A stretch of 64,000 bases of DNA from JBFXAN01 sp050184225 (GTDB lineage Bacteria > Chloroflexota > Dehalococcoidia > CAUJGQ01): assembly GCA_050184225.1 (NCBI GenBank), contig JBFXAN010000003.1, positions 31,807-95,806 of the forward strand, in the 5' to 3' direction. Below the pieces are notes generated by a model. That model had not been told where the DNA came from. It did not search any database and saw nothing but the letters and a program-made list of their open reading frames with translations. This document shows, one piece after another, positions 1-8,229 of the stretch; position 1 is the stretch's first letter, and each line of letters opens with the position of its first letter. A program made the position numbers and the translations under genes.

Positions 1-457
1 CCGCAGAGACCAGATGGAGCGGCACCCCGTAAGCGTCAGTCGCTGTCGACCGTTTCAGTCCCTGTTTGCCCCGGTCCACCGGGGAGCGGCCCGCTTTCTC
101 CCCGCCGACGGGCGCCTTGGTGATGCAGCCATCGACGGCCACATCGTCGAACTCAAGCCCGATCATGCGGTCGTATTGCTGGAGCGCCAGCGTGTGAAGC
201 ACCTCCGTCAGACCGGCCGCCGCCCACTCATGCACGCGCCGTCAGATCGTGCGGTCCGAGCAGCCGGGACTCGCGAGCCGTTCGTAGCCGGAGCTGTGGA
301 CCAGGGCGGCCACGACGTGCTCGAAGACGAGCCGGTCGGGAATCCGGCGCCGATGGCAACCCAAGGGATGGGTCGGATCGAACACGGGGCGGTCGGGCAA
401 CAGGGCAGCGAACTGGCACCAGATCGGTTCCAGCAGGCATGATGGGAGAGCGGGCAC
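1..457 (-). pseudogene. IS5-family transposase, N-terminal part, nonsense codon inside, cut by window edge
   Basis: Read from 457 down to the window edge, the frame gives a typical IS5/IS427-group transposase N-terminus (CQFAALLPDRP, then RRVHEWAAAGLTEVLHTLAL) followed by a region with DDVAVDG and a TDAYGVPLHLV segment that fits the first DDE aspartates. A TGA at 242-244 interrupts the frame between DRTI and RRVHEW, where relatives normally have arginine. This is therefore most simply a CGA-to-TGA nonsense mutation, not selenocysteine. The C-terminal half lies outside the window. Terminal inverted repeats could not be defined. It marks the left border of the accessory region. Confidence 0.75.
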
Positions 458-539
458 GGCGTCCTCCGACGAGCGCAGAGTGGTGACACCTCCACGTTCG
501 TTCGAGACCGTGCCTGCCCGCTACTTCACCCCAGACGCA

Positions 540-1277
540 TCCCCTCCCTACCTATTGCCGGGCGTTCTTAATACTTCCCACCGCGCCGGAGATCCTCGGT
601 GGTGATGCTACCTCGCACGACTGCGTTGGCGAGCGCGTGGGCGGTCTCCCGCGCGCCGAGTGCGTCGAGCATCTGCCGGTGCTGCCACCAATACTAGCTC
701 GTGGTCAGGCCGAGCTTGCCTGTTGCCTCCTCCACGGTGAAGCCGGCGCTACCGGCGATGGCGCTGCTGTCACGGGCGACAGGGGCGGCGCAGACGCTGG
801 AGACATCGACCAGCCAGCCGCAGACGTATCAGCATCTGCGCATCGCACAGGAGCGGCTGCGGCAGTGGTAGGTGGGGCTGAGGAAGCTCGGCGGGATGGG
901 GCGGAGACAGCTCTACGCGCCGGGGACGGCGGGCGTGAGCCGCGACGTTGTAGACTGGCCGGCATGAGCAGGGGACTGATCCCACTCCTGGCGCTGGGCG
1001 CCGCGTCCGCGGCCGCGCTGGCATCTGCGGCGCTGGCGCCGGCTCCACCCGACCGAACGGTGGCGATGGTGGAGATGAAGGCGGCCGACTGCTAGGTATT
1101 GGAGCAGCGTACGGCTGACACCTTCCGGGTGGTCGAGCGGAAGTACCGGGAGCGTTGACTACAGACGCTCTGCCACTGGGAACTGTCCATGTGGATAGTA
1201 ATGCACAGCGGTGCCACTCGGCGCCAACTCGGGCGTAGGCGGGATTCGCCAGACGGCGATACCACCCGAGTCGAACA
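540..1277. other. Gene-poor stretch, no supportable gene
   Basis: This 740-base stretch lies between the transposase remnant and the arsR-type gene. Open frames exist but have low-complexity Ala/Gly/Arg composition, no recognisable motif and no ribosome-binding site. Around 964 a short hydrophobic peptide (MSRGLIPLLALGAASAAAL) can be read, but it runs into a TAG at 1093. It may be debris of a small membrane or signal-peptide gene. I see nothing else in it. Confidence 0.5.
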
Positions 1278-1318
1278 TTGACCGTGCATGCACAGAGGAT
1301 ATACGATTGTGTCGATAT
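1278..1318 (+). promoter_or_regulatory. Promoter and dyad operator of the arsR-type gene
   Basis: TTGACC at 1278-1283 and TATACG at 1300-1305, 16 bases apart, form a convincing -35/-10 pair. An inverted repeat (ATATACGA 1299-1306 and TCGATAT 1312-1318) covers the -10 and reaches the ATG at 1317. No Shine-Dalgarno sequence precedes that ATG, so the mRNA may be nearly leaderless. The position fits autorepression by the ArsR-type product. Confidence 0.6.
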
Positions 1319-1697
1319 GACCACTGAAACTATCCCGGTAGCGATTACTCCTTCGGTGACGCGCAGCGAGCGGAAGCGCGACCTGACAGGCCGTTTCTTC
1401 CAGGTGCTCTCCGACCCCACGCGTGTGCACATCATCGAGCTCTTACTAGATGGCGAGAAGAACGTCAGCGAGCTCGTTGCGACGCTGAACATGCCCCAGG
1501 GTCGGGTGTCGTCGCACCTGGCATGTCTGCGCTGGTGCGGCTTCATCGGCACGCGCCGCGAGGGCAAGTACGTCTACTACCGTGTCACGGACACGCGCGT
1601 GCGCGACTTGATGCGCCTCGCCCATCAGCTCCTCGCCGACAACGCCGGCGAGATCGCCAGCTGCTTCCGGCTGGAGAGCGAAGAGGCCCTCGGCTAA
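1317..1697 (+). CDS. ArsR/SmtB-family metal-sensing repressor of the mer operon (CmtR/actinobacterial MerR type)
   Basis: A 126-residue winged-helix repressor. The segment LSDPTRVHIIELLL (about 31-44) and the recognition helix NMPQGRVSSHLACLRWCGFI are classical ArsR features. Cys70 and Cys74 (C-x3-C) in the recognition helix plus Cys116 near the C-terminus reproduce the three-cysteine pattern of CmtR and of the ArsR-type mercury regulators of actinobacteria. It should bind Hg(II), Cd or Pb as thiolates and release DNA. I chose ATG 1317 because the longer frame start at 1278 coincides with the -35 box. It lies directly upstream of the merT-merA-merB genes and dyads are present at both promoters, so mercury sensing is the best reading. 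Confidence 0.85.
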   Translation: MTTETIPVAITPSVTRSERKRDLTGRFFQVLSDPTRVHIIELLLDGEKNVSELVATLNMPQGRVSSHLACLRWCGFIGTRREGKYVYYRVTDTRVRDLMRLAHQLLADNAGEIASCFRLESEEALG

Positions 1698-1740
1698 TAC
1701 CCGACAGCCCAACCCACGCCCAGCCGGCCCGGCCGGCTGC

Positions 1741-1784
1741 TTGACAGGCCCGCCGGTGGAGAATATATACTCATATCCGTATAT
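1741..1784 (+). promoter_or_regulatory. mer operon promoter with overlapping ArsR-type operator
   Basis: A consensus -35 (TTGACA, 1741-1746) and -10 (TATATA, 1764-1769) are separated by the ideal 17 bases. An inverted repeat ATATAC (1765-1770) / GTATAT (1779-1784) with 8 bases between the arms covers the -10 and the expected transcription start. A bound ArsR dimer would block RNA polymerase. The AT-rich arms resemble those at the regulator's own promoter (ATATAC versus ATATACGA). Confidence 0.75.
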
Positions 1785-1819
1785 GAATGACGCGATGACG
1801 CGAGGGAGGAGCCGGGCGA

Positions 1820-2094
1820 TGGAGCGCGACGGGCGGTGGAGCTGGCTGGCGGTGCTCGGCCCCGTGCTGCTCTGTCTGCCGTGTCTGCTGGCGCCCCTGC
1901 TCGCGCTCGGCGCCGGGGCGCTGCTCGCCGGCGCGGGCGGCGTGCTGACCGGCACGCTCTGGCTGCTCCTCGCCGGGATGGGGCTGGCCGTCGTACTCGC
2001 CGCCGCCCTGCTGCTCCGTCGGCGCCGCCGGATGGCCGCCTGCAGCCGGCCGACCGCTGAGCGCACGCCTGCCGAGCCCCTGGAGGTAAACTGA
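1820..2094 (+). CDS. Small MerT-like mercuric ion transport membrane protein
   Basis: A 91-residue protein with two hydrophobic helices (about 8-38 and 42-66) and a vicinal-type cysteine motif, CLPC, in the first helix. This is the arrangement used by MerT/MerF proteins to pass Hg(II) across the cytoplasmic membrane to MerA. The C-terminus is arginine-rich and contains one further Cys. ATG 1820 was chosen because GGGAGGAG lies 8 bases upstream; earlier ATGs at 1783 and 1795 overlap the operator or lack a ribosome-binding site. Its stop codon overlaps the merA start (TGATG). It is much shorter than proteobacterial MerT, so the exact subfamily is uncertain. Confidence 0.65.
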
Positions 2095-3533
2095 TGACCG
2101 AAACACCCGAACGCTTTGACCTGGTAATCCTCGGCTCCGGCTCCACCGCCTTCGCCGCCGCCCTCCGCGCGGCCGAGTTGGGCAAGACGGCGGTGATGAT
2201 CGAGGAGCGGACCCTGGGCGGCACCTGCGTCAACCGCGGCTGCCTGCCCAGCAAGAACCTGATCGAGGCGGCCCGCATCGTCTGGGAGGCGGCCCACCCC
2301 CGCTATCCGGGCCTCCGCCCGGCCACGGTTGCCGTGGATTTTCCCGAGCTTATCCGCCAGAAGGACGCGGTCGTTCACGACTACCGCGATCGCAAGTACA
2401 ACTCCATCGTGGAGGACGCCGCCCAGATCAAGGTCTACGTCGGCCACGCAAGCTTTGTCGATGACCGCGTCGTATCGGTGAACGGTCGCACCGTGCGCGG
2501 CGAGCAGGTCCTGATCGCCACTGGTACCCGCCCCACGCTGCCACCGATCGAGGGCCTCGACCAGGTACCGTACCTGACCTCCGACCTGCTGACGTCGGAT
2601 GAGCCCCAGGAACTGAGCGACCTGCCCCGCTCGCTCGTGATCGTGGGTGGCGGCTACATCGCGTTGGAGTTGGGGCAGATGTTCCATCGCTTCGGCAGCG
2701 AGGTCACCATCCTCGAGCGCAGCCGCACCATCCTCAAGGACTACGAGCCGGAGGTTGCGCTCGCCCTCACCGAGACGCTGCGCGATGAAGGCATCAACCT
2801 CGTCACCGGGGTCGCGGCGCGGCGGGTTGCCCAGCAGAACGGTGACGTCGTCGTTGTGGGCGACAAAGGCGGTGCCGAGCAGCGCTTCCGCGCCGAGCGG
2901 CTCCTGATTGCCACGGGTCGCGCGCCCAACACCGACGGCATCGGCCTCGACCGGGCCGGCGTGGCGCTGGACGAGCGCGGCTTCGTGCGCGTCGCCGACG
3001 AGTTGCGCACGAACGTCCCCCACATCTGGGCCGCCGGCGATGTCATCGGCCGGCACACGGGCAGCCAGCTCGCCACCCCGGTGGGCGCCCACGACGGTGG
3101 CATCGTCGCCGACAACGCGCTGGGTGGCGAGCGACGTACCGTCGACCACACGGTCATCCCGCGCACGATCTTCACGGACCCGCAGGTCGCCGTGGTGGGC
3201 CTGACCGATGCCGAAGCCACCGCGCGGGGCCACCGCTGCTGGTGCAACACCATCCCGGTCGAGCTTGTCCCGCGGGCGGGCGTCATCCGCGACACACGTG
3301 GGGTGGCCAAGATCGTCCTTGACGCCGACACGAACAAGGTACTCGGCGTCTCGCTCGTGATGCGCGACGCCGGCGAGGTGATCCACGAGGCGGCGATGGC
3401 GCTGCGCTTCGGCGCGACCGTGGATGACTTCATCGATCTGCTGCACGTCTACCCGACGATGGCGGAGGCGCTCAAAATCGTCGCCATCTCCCGCTATAAG
3501 GATCCGGCCAAGCTGTCCTGCTGCGCCGAGTGA
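2094..3533 (+). CDS. merA: Mercuric reductase MerA
   Basis: This FAD/NAD(P)H disulfide oxidoreductase reduces Hg(II) to volatile Hg(0) in the cytosol. The 479-residue chain has the FAD-binding GSGSTAFAAALRAAELG near the N-terminus, the redox-active pair Cys45/Cys50 in GGTCVNRGCLPSKN, the NAD-binding VGGGYIALELGQ, and the C-terminal vicinal cysteines Cys476-Cys477 (LSCCAE) that deliver Hg(II) to the active site and separate MerA from dihydrolipoamide dehydrogenase. The N-terminal heavy-metal-binding NmerA domain is absent, as in many deep-branching MerA proteins. Translation is probably coupled to the MerT-like gene by the 2092-2096 overlap. Confidence 0.96.
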   Translation: MTETPERFDLVILGSGSTAFAAALRAAELGKTAVMIEERTLGGTCVNRGCLPSKNLIEAARIVWEAAHPRYPGLRPATVAVDFPELIRQKDAVVHDYRDRKYNSIVEDAAQIKVYVGHASFVDDRVVSVNGRTVRGEQVLIATGTRPTLPPIEGLDQVPYLTSDLLTSDEPQELSDLPRSLVIVGGGYIALELGQMFHRFGSEVTILERSRTILKDYEPEVALALTETLRDEGINLVTGVAARRVAQQNGDVVVVGDKGGAEQRFRAERLLIATGRAPNTDGIGLDRAGVALDERGFVRVADELRTNVPHIWAAGDVIGRHTGSQLATPVGAHDGGIVADNALGGERRTVDHTVIPRTIFTDPQVAVVGLTDAEATARGHRCWCNTIPVELVPRAGVIRDTRGVAKIVLDADTNKVLGVSLVMRDAGEVIHEAAMALRFGATVDDFIDLLHVYPTMAEALKIVAISRYKDPAKLSCCAE

Positions 3534-3560
3534 CGAGGAGCGCACGGGACGGAGGACGCC

Positions 3561-4247
3561 ATGACCTATGCCCGCGCCGAACAGTTGACCGCCGACGACG
3601 CGACCTTCTACCAGACCATCCTGCGCGAGTTTCCCCGGCGCGGTGGCCCGCCGGATGCGGCGTGGCTCGCGGCTGAGGCGGCTGCCCGCGGCCTGGACGC
3701 GGAGGCGACGCTGGCCCACCTGGCGCAGCACGACCTCATCGTCCGCGACCCGGCCACGGGCACGATCCGGAGCATGTACCCGTTCTCCGCTGCGCCGACG
3801 CCACATCGGGTATCGGTCGAGGGCGCCCGGCCCGTCTATGCGATGTGCGCCGTCGACGCGCTCGGCATCCCGTTCATGCTGGAGCGCGACGCCGTGATCG
3901 AGTCGTTGGACCCGACGACGGACATGCCCATCCGGGTGGAGGTGCGCGGCGGCGAGGCTCGGTGGGAGCCACCGACGGCCGCTGTGCTGACGGCGTCTAT
4001 CGAGGAAGCCCAAGGGCCGAAGGCGATAAGCTGCTGCCCGGTGATCAACTTCTTTGCCACGGCCGAGGCCGCCGAAGCCTACCGCGCCGCCCATCCGGCG
4101 GTCGCGGGCCGCGTGCTGACGCAGGAGGAAGCCGTCGCGCACGGCAAGCGTTATTTCGGCGGGCTGCTCGCCCCCGACGGGCCGACCTGCGGCTGCGACG
4201 GCGAGGCGTGCGGGCATCGGCCTCCGTTCGAGCGGCACGTGTCATGA
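3561..4247 (+). CDS. merB: Organomercurial lyase MerB
   Basis: It cleaves the carbon-mercury bond of organomercurials and hands Hg(II) to MerA. The 228-residue length and the catalytic residues match the classical enzyme position for position: Cys96 and Asp99 in YAMCAVDALGIPF and Cys159 in ISCCPVINFF. An N-terminal winged-helix-like region (1-80) precedes the core. The C-terminus carries an extra Cys-rich tail (TCGCDGEACGH) that could bind metal. The start ATG 3561 follows a GGAGGACGCC stretch. The stop overlaps the next start (ATGA at 4244), so the following selenoprotein is translationally coupled. Confidence 0.95.
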   Translation: MTYARAEQLTADDATFYQTILREFPRRGGPPDAAWLAAEAAARGLDAEATLAHLAQHDLIVRDPATGTIRSMYPFSAAPTPHRVSVEGARPVYAMCAVDALGIPFMLERDAVIESLDPTTDMPIRVEVRGGEARWEPPTAAVLTASIEEAQGPKAISCCPVINFFATAEAAEAYRAAHPAVAGRVLTQEEAVAHGKRYFGGLLAPDGPTCGCDGEACGHRPPFERHVS

Positions 4248-4810
4248 CCAGACGTTTGGCAGTCCTCGCCGTTCTCATCTCCGTCATCGGGGCCATCGTC
4301 GTCGCGAGCCGGCCGTGGTCGCACGGGACCGGGGACGACGTTACCCTTACCGACCTCGCCGCCGTGGAGAAGCTTCGGACCCGCTTCAACCAGGACACCG
4401 GGATGCCGCGCCTCGTCCTCCTGCTCTCGCCTACCTGAAGCGAATGCCGCGCCGGCGCCCGGTGGGTGCAAAAGGAGATCCTTGAGGAGCATCCGGATAG
4501 CGACGTGCGCGTGTACGTCATCTGGCTCTCGATGCTGCCGCAGGACAGTCGCGCCCACTGGGACGCGGGCCTCATGCCGGATCGTCGCGCGACGCATCTC
4601 TGGGATAGGGACCGGTCGGTGAGCCGGTGGTTCGGTGAGCACATGGAGCGCATCGACGGTTTCGTCTGGGATACGTACTTGCTCTACGGCCCCGACGCGC
4701 GCTGGGACGCGATCCCGGCGCCGCTGCTCGGCGCGGGCCGGACGATGATCGAGCGACGAGAGGCCTGGCCATCCAGATCAGGCCCCTCCTCACCCGTGAA
4801 CGCTTCCTGA
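4244..4810 (+). CDS. Membrane-anchored thioredoxin-like selenoprotein (UxxC) of the mer operon
   Basis: The frame from ATG 4244 reaches a TGA at 4436-4438 and continues open to 4810. Read through, it gives an N-terminal membrane anchor (LAVLAVLISVIGAIVVASRPW), a strand-like VLLLSPT, then Sec65-Ser-Glu-Cys68 at the place where thioredoxin-fold proteins have CxxC, followed by a helix and a second strand DVRVYVIWLSML. The fold pattern continues past the UGA without a shift, which argues for selenocysteine and against a nonsense mutation. It overlaps merB by ATGA, so it belongs to the mer operon. An extracytoplasmic thiol/selenol role in mercury handling is inference. Exact family not identified. 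Confidence 0.8.
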
Positions 4811-4956
4811 CTGGATCGTCCCTCCATGATGCAGGCGAGTCGCTCATGCTGGCTTCGGCACATCGTGGACGAGGAGGGGTCGAGGGGAAATACACCGACC
4901 CTTCCGATCACGGATGTTGCGCCAGCGCCGTCCGGCGACCCTTCGGCACCCCGATG

Positions 4957-6147
4957 CTATCCCGCCCGAAAGGTGTTGGGCGCGGTGATCGGCGTCGAAC
5001 AGTTGACGACGAACGACGTGCCGCCGGTATCCGGCGTGCCGGGGAAGAGCTGCAGCTCGTTCGCCCTCTCCTTGGCGAGGATGTCCGCCTCTGTGGTTAG
5101 CAGCGAGGGCGCCGTGCCCTGCTTCCACATCGCCGTGACATGCTCCCACATCGGGCTCCAGGAGGGTTCGCCCGCCTTGGAGGCGAAGATGCTCGGTTGG
5201 AAGCCCATCGCCGCGTGGCCGGGGATGCCATTGCCGAAGACGTAGATCTTCTCTGTCGCGCCCGCCGCCGTTAGGTCCGCCGCCTTGGGCGCGCCGACGA
5301 CGTTCATCATCGGCGCCATCGGCACGGCACCGGTGTCGGTGATAATGTAGTAGCTCTCCGGGTAGCACTGATGCAGCTTGAACGTCACGGTCATTGCGTT
5401 CGTGTCCGGCGCCGAGACGAGCGGGCCGCCCTCCAGCGCCTTCTCGAACTTCGCGTCCACCAGCAGCTCGCCGCCCGGCCACTTCACGAAAGGGTAGTTG
5501 ACGATCGTGGTCGTGGTCTCCAGCTTGGCCGCGCCGGAGCCGACGGCCGCCTTGACCTTCTCCGCAGAGTCGAGCATCTCCGGCGTGCCGTTCCAGGTGA
5601 GCCGGTTCACGCGCAGGAGCGGCGTGAAGTCCGGCTGGCCGGGCGCGGTGCTCACCACCGCCGTCTGGCCGGTCGCGCCCTTCTCGACGAGATAGATCTC
5701 GCCGTGCAGGGTGTTGCGCGTGGCGCCGGAGAGCTTCGGCACGAAGACGAGCTTCTCCTGCTCCGCGAACGCCTTGTCCGAGGCATCGGTGCGCACGACG
5801 TAGACTTTCTGGCCGTTGAAGCTCGCCGGGTACAGCTTGAAGGTCACCCAGCCACCCTGCCACGCCCAACCCTTATCGTTGAGCAGGCGGAAGTCCGTCA
5901 CATCGCCCACGAGCTTGTTCGCCTGCGCCTGCGCCTGTTCGGGCGTCGGCGCGGCGCCGGCAGCCTGCGTCGGAGCCGCGGTCGCCGCCTGCCCGACGGC
6001 AGTCGATTGCGGTGTCGTCCGGCTGCCGCTTCCGTCACCGTCGTCCGATGAGCATGCCGCCGCGACGGCGAGCGCCAGCGTGCCGCTCCCCGCCGTGCCG
6101 AGGAACCGCCGCCGCGTGAGCGCGCGTTTTCCTCCGGGTGTCCACAC
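4957..6147 (-). CDS. Tat-exported lipoprotein of unknown function
   Basis: A 396-residue protein with a twin-arginine signal (RRRFLGTAGSGTLALAVAAACSS) ending in a lipobox cysteine, so it should be anchored outside the membrane. A Pro/Ala/Thr linker (about 40-75) leads to a large beta-rich domain with conserved-looking segments WQGGWVTFKLYPASF, KLHQCYPESYYIITDTGAVP and a C-terminal SFVVNCSTPITAPNTF. I do not recognise an enzyme family. It is transcribed away from the mer operon and is separated from it by 146 bases without a gene. A 16-bp palindrome lies 98 bases upstream (6245-6260), placing it in the proposed redox regulon. Confidence 0.8.
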   Translation of the reverse strand: MWTPGGKRALTRRRFLGTAGSGTLALAVAAACSSDDGDGSGSRTTPQSTAVGQAATAAPTQAAGAAPTPEQAQAQANKLVGDVTDFRLLNDKGWAWQGGWVTFKLYPASFNGQKVYVVRTDASDKAFAEQEKLVFVPKLSGATRNTLHGEIYLVEKGATGQTAVVSTAPGQPDFTPLLRVNRLTWNGTPEMLDSAEKVKAAVGSGAAKLETTTTIVNYPFVKWPGGELLVDAKFEKALEGGPLVSAPDTNAMTVTFKLHQCYPESYYIITDTGAVPMAPMMNVVGAPKAADLTAAGATEKIYVFGNGIPGHAAMGFQPSIFASKAGEPSWSPMWEHVTAMWKQGTAPSLLTTEADILAKERANELQLFPGTPDTGGTSFVVNCSTPITAPNTFRAG

Positions 6148-6244
6148 CGATCGGTCCCTGGGTCCATCCTCCTCCCAGCTGTGGCCGCGGCATATCGCCG
6201 TCCAACAGCCAGAGCGAGCGTAGGTGCGGCGTACGGTGGCTGAA

Positions 6245-6260
6245 TGTATTCGCGGTTACG
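6245..6260. promoter_or_regulatory. 16-bp palindromic operator, site 1 (TGTATTCGCGGTTACG)
   Basis: One of eleven 16-bp TGTAA-N6-TTACA-type dyads confined to intergenic DNA between 6.2 and 32.3 kb. It lies 98 bases upstream of the Tat lipoprotein (minus strand). The spacing equals that of CRP-type sites (TGTGA-N6-TCACA), and a Crp/Fnr-family gene lies at 15645-16388. Confidence 0.55.
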
Positions 6261-6375
6261 AAGCGGCGTACTCGGCCGCACGCCGCTCGCGAGCTACGGC
6301 CCGCTCACGCTCACCCGCGGCGATGTCACCACCTATGGGTGTCATGCCCCGGGTATCGCCGGGTCCTCGCCGCCA

Positions 6376-6391
6376 TGTAACCTCGATTACA
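6376..6391. promoter_or_regulatory. 16-bp palindromic operator, site 2 (TGTAACCTCGATTACA)
   Basis: Near-perfect copy of the shared dyad, with both outer arms matching TGTAA/TTACA. It is 133 bases upstream of the disulfide reductase start at 6524 and shares the divergent space with site 1. Confidence 0.65.
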
Positions 6392-6523
6392 GTCCGCGTC
6401 CTCGCGCGCACCTACGGTGGGGGTGATGGAGTTCGCGGACCGAGCGCATGATTGCGCCGCGCGGCGGTCGGTGTGTCCATCGGCCGGGCCGCACCGAGCA
6501 CCCGAGGCGACCCTAGGAGGAGT

Positions 6524-7978
6524 ATGGCGGTGGAGCAGCGCTTCGACGCGATCGTGATCGGGGCCGGCGAGGCGGGGACGGAAGTTGCCAGCCGCGTGGT
6601 CGAGGCCGGGCAGCGCGTGGCGATGGTGTACAAGCGGCCCTACGGCAGCACCTGCCTGAACACCGGCTGCGTACCCAGCAAGTTCATGATCCACCGGGCG
6701 CGCGTGGCCCAGGTCGTGCGCGGCGCCGATCACTTCCACGTGCGCGCGGGCATGCCGCAGGTGGACCTCGCCGCCATCGTGCGCGAGAAGGACGAGATGG
6801 TTGCGGCGCACCGGGACCAGTCCTTCGGGGGTGCCCAGGCGGCGGCGAACCTCACCCTCATTGAGGGTGAGGCGCGCTTCCTCTCTGACCGTCGGATTGC
6901 GGTCGGGGACCGCACACTGCGCGCGGACACGATCTTCGTCGCCACCGGCATGCGACCGCTCATCCCCGGCATCGACGGGCTCGACCGTGTCCCCTTCCTC
7001 ACGAACGAGAGCGTAATGGACCTCACCGAACTGCCGGAGCACCTGATCGTCGTGGGCGGTGGCTACATCGCCTGCGAGCTAGGGCAGACGTTCCGTCGGT
7101 ACGGATCACGGGTCACGATCGTGCAGAGCCGCGACCATCTTGTCCCGCACGAAGAGCCGGACGTGAGCACGCTGCTGGAGCGCGCCCTCACCGCCGAAGG
7201 GATCGAACTCGTGCTGGGGCACCGCGTTACACGCGTGGAGCCGGCGGGAAGCGGGGTGCGCGTGACCGCGCACGCAGAGGGTGGTCGCGAGCGAATCGTG
7301 GAGGGGACCTACTTGCTTATCGCCGCCGGACGCCGGCCGAACACGGATACGCTCGCGCTCGAAACGGCCGGTGTTGAAGTGGACGAGAAGGGTTTCGTCA
7401 CGGTTGACGAGTACCTCCAGACGACTGCGCCCGGCATCTGGGCGATCGGGGACGTCAATGGCGAGCAGCCGTTCACGCGCGTCTGCCAGGAAGAGGGCAA
7501 GGTGGCCTACGCCAACTCGTACACCGGCGCCCGCATCAAGATGGAGCGTCACTATCTCGGGCGTGCGATCTTCACCGACCCGGAGATCGGCTCTGTCGGG
7601 CTGACCGAGCGTGAAGCACGTGCGCAGGGCCACGACGTTGCGGCAGGGCTGGTCACCTTCGACCGGGTCGAGAAGGCCGAGCTGATCGGCGAAACGACCG
7701 GGCTGATCAAGTATGTGGTCGAGCGCGACACCCGCCGGCTGCTCGGCTGTCATGTGATCGGCCCCCAGGCTGCCGACTTGATCTTCAGCGCGATCCTCGT
7801 CATGCGCCACGGTGGCACGCTCGATGAGATCGCCAAAGCCGTGGGGATCTTCCCCACGCTCCAGGAAGGGATGGGGGGCACGGCGCGCGGCCTGCTGCGC
7901 AAGCTCGCTCCGGACGAAGTAGCGGGACCGCTCGTCGGTGTCCCTGTCGACCACGAAGCACGTTTGGAAAGGAGGTGA
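6524..7978 (+). CDS. Pyridine nucleotide-disulfide oxidoreductase (MerA/Lpd-like), role unassigned
   Basis: About 484 residues with the FAD motif GAGEAGTEVASRVVEAG, the redox pair STCLNTGCVPSKF, the NAD(P) motif VGGGYIACELGQ and the ATG-type second FAD motif GIWAIGDVNG. The C-terminal dimerisation domain is present, but there is no vicinal cysteine pair, so it is not a mercuric reductase by the usual criterion. The active-site proton-relay His-x4-Glu of lipoamide dehydrogenase is not evident in IFPTLQEGMG. ATG 6524 follows an AGGAGGAG ribosome site. It may reduce a low-molecular-weight disulfide or the neighbouring thiol/selenol proteins. It is preceded by palindrome site 2 and followed by a tiny zinc-finger gene. 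Confidence 0.88.
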   Translation: MAVEQRFDAIVIGAGEAGTEVASRVVEAGQRVAMVYKRPYGSTCLNTGCVPSKFMIHRARVAQVVRGADHFHVRAGMPQVDLAAIVREKDEMVAAHRDQSFGGAQAAANLTLIEGEARFLSDRRIAVGDRTLRADTIFVATGMRPLIPGIDGLDRVPFLTNESVMDLTELPEHLIVVGGGYIACELGQTFRRYGSRVTIVQSRDHLVPHEEPDVSTLLERALTAEGIELVLGHRVTRVEPAGSGVRVTAHAEGGRERIVEGTYLLIAAGRRPNTDTLALETAGVEVDEKGFVTVDEYLQTTAPGIWAIGDVNGEQPFTRVCQEEGKVAYANSYTGARIKMERHYLGRAIFTDPEIGSVGLTEREARAQGHDVAAGLVTFDRVEKAELIGETTGLIKYVVERDTRRLLGCHVIGPQAADLIFSAILVMRHGGTLDEIAKAVGIFPTLQEGMGGTARGLLRKLAPDEVAGPLVGVPVDHEARLERR

Positions 7979-7983
7979 ACGCA

Positions 7984-8085
7984 GTGACACAGCAGAAGGG
8001 CTTCAAGTGCCCCGCGTGCGGCGCCGAGTTCGAGTCGCAGGAGCAGCTTGAGCAGCACGGCAAGCAGGACCACCAGAAGAAGTGA
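7984..8085 (+). CDS. 33-residue C2H2 mini zinc-finger protein
   Basis: A GTG start follows a near-perfect AAAGGAGGTG ribosome site. The peptide consists of a single Cys2His2 finger: FKCPACGAEF, a helix SQEQLEQH, then QDH near the end, giving C-x2-C-x12-H-x4-H. A second gene of the same kind lies at 38760-38867 with the same layout (MTQQ start, EQLEQH helix, HQKK end), which supports both as real genes. Role unknown; it could bind nucleic acid or buffer zinc or other thiophilic metals. It is co-transcribed with the upstream disulfide reductase. Confidence 0.75.
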   Translation: MTQQKGFKCPACGAEFESQEQLEQHGKQDHQKK

Positions 8086-8106
8086 CCTCGCATGATCGGG
8101 GCGACG

Positions 8107-8145
8107 AGAGGCGATGAGGCCGCAGGCCGCGGCCTCATCGCCTCT
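8107..8145. terminator. 17-bp perfect hairpin between convergent genes
   Basis: AGAGGCGATGAGGCCGC (8107-8123), a 5-base loop and its exact complement (8129-8145) form an uninterrupted 17-bp stem, 21 bases past the zinc-finger stop and before the minus-strand AhpD-like gene's 3' end. No T tract follows on either strand. It is most likely a bidirectional terminator. Confidence 0.75.
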
Positions 8146-8229
8146 GCCTGCGCGTCTGGTGCGGTGGCTGTCCTGCGGGTACGGACAGGGACCGCACGTC
8201 GGCGTCGGACGAACTGCGAAGACTTGGCC

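Noticed and set aside
242..244. In-frame UGA in the IS5-type transposase as another selenocysteine
   Set aside because: It replaces an Arg between DRTI and RRVHEW, not a redox Cys; a nonsense mutation is simpler.
1446..4238. Minus-strand open frame of 930 codons opposite arsR-merT-merA-merB
   Set aside because: It is the GC-driven mirror of well-identified plus-strand genes, has low-complexity Arg/Gly/Asp-rich sequence and no motif.
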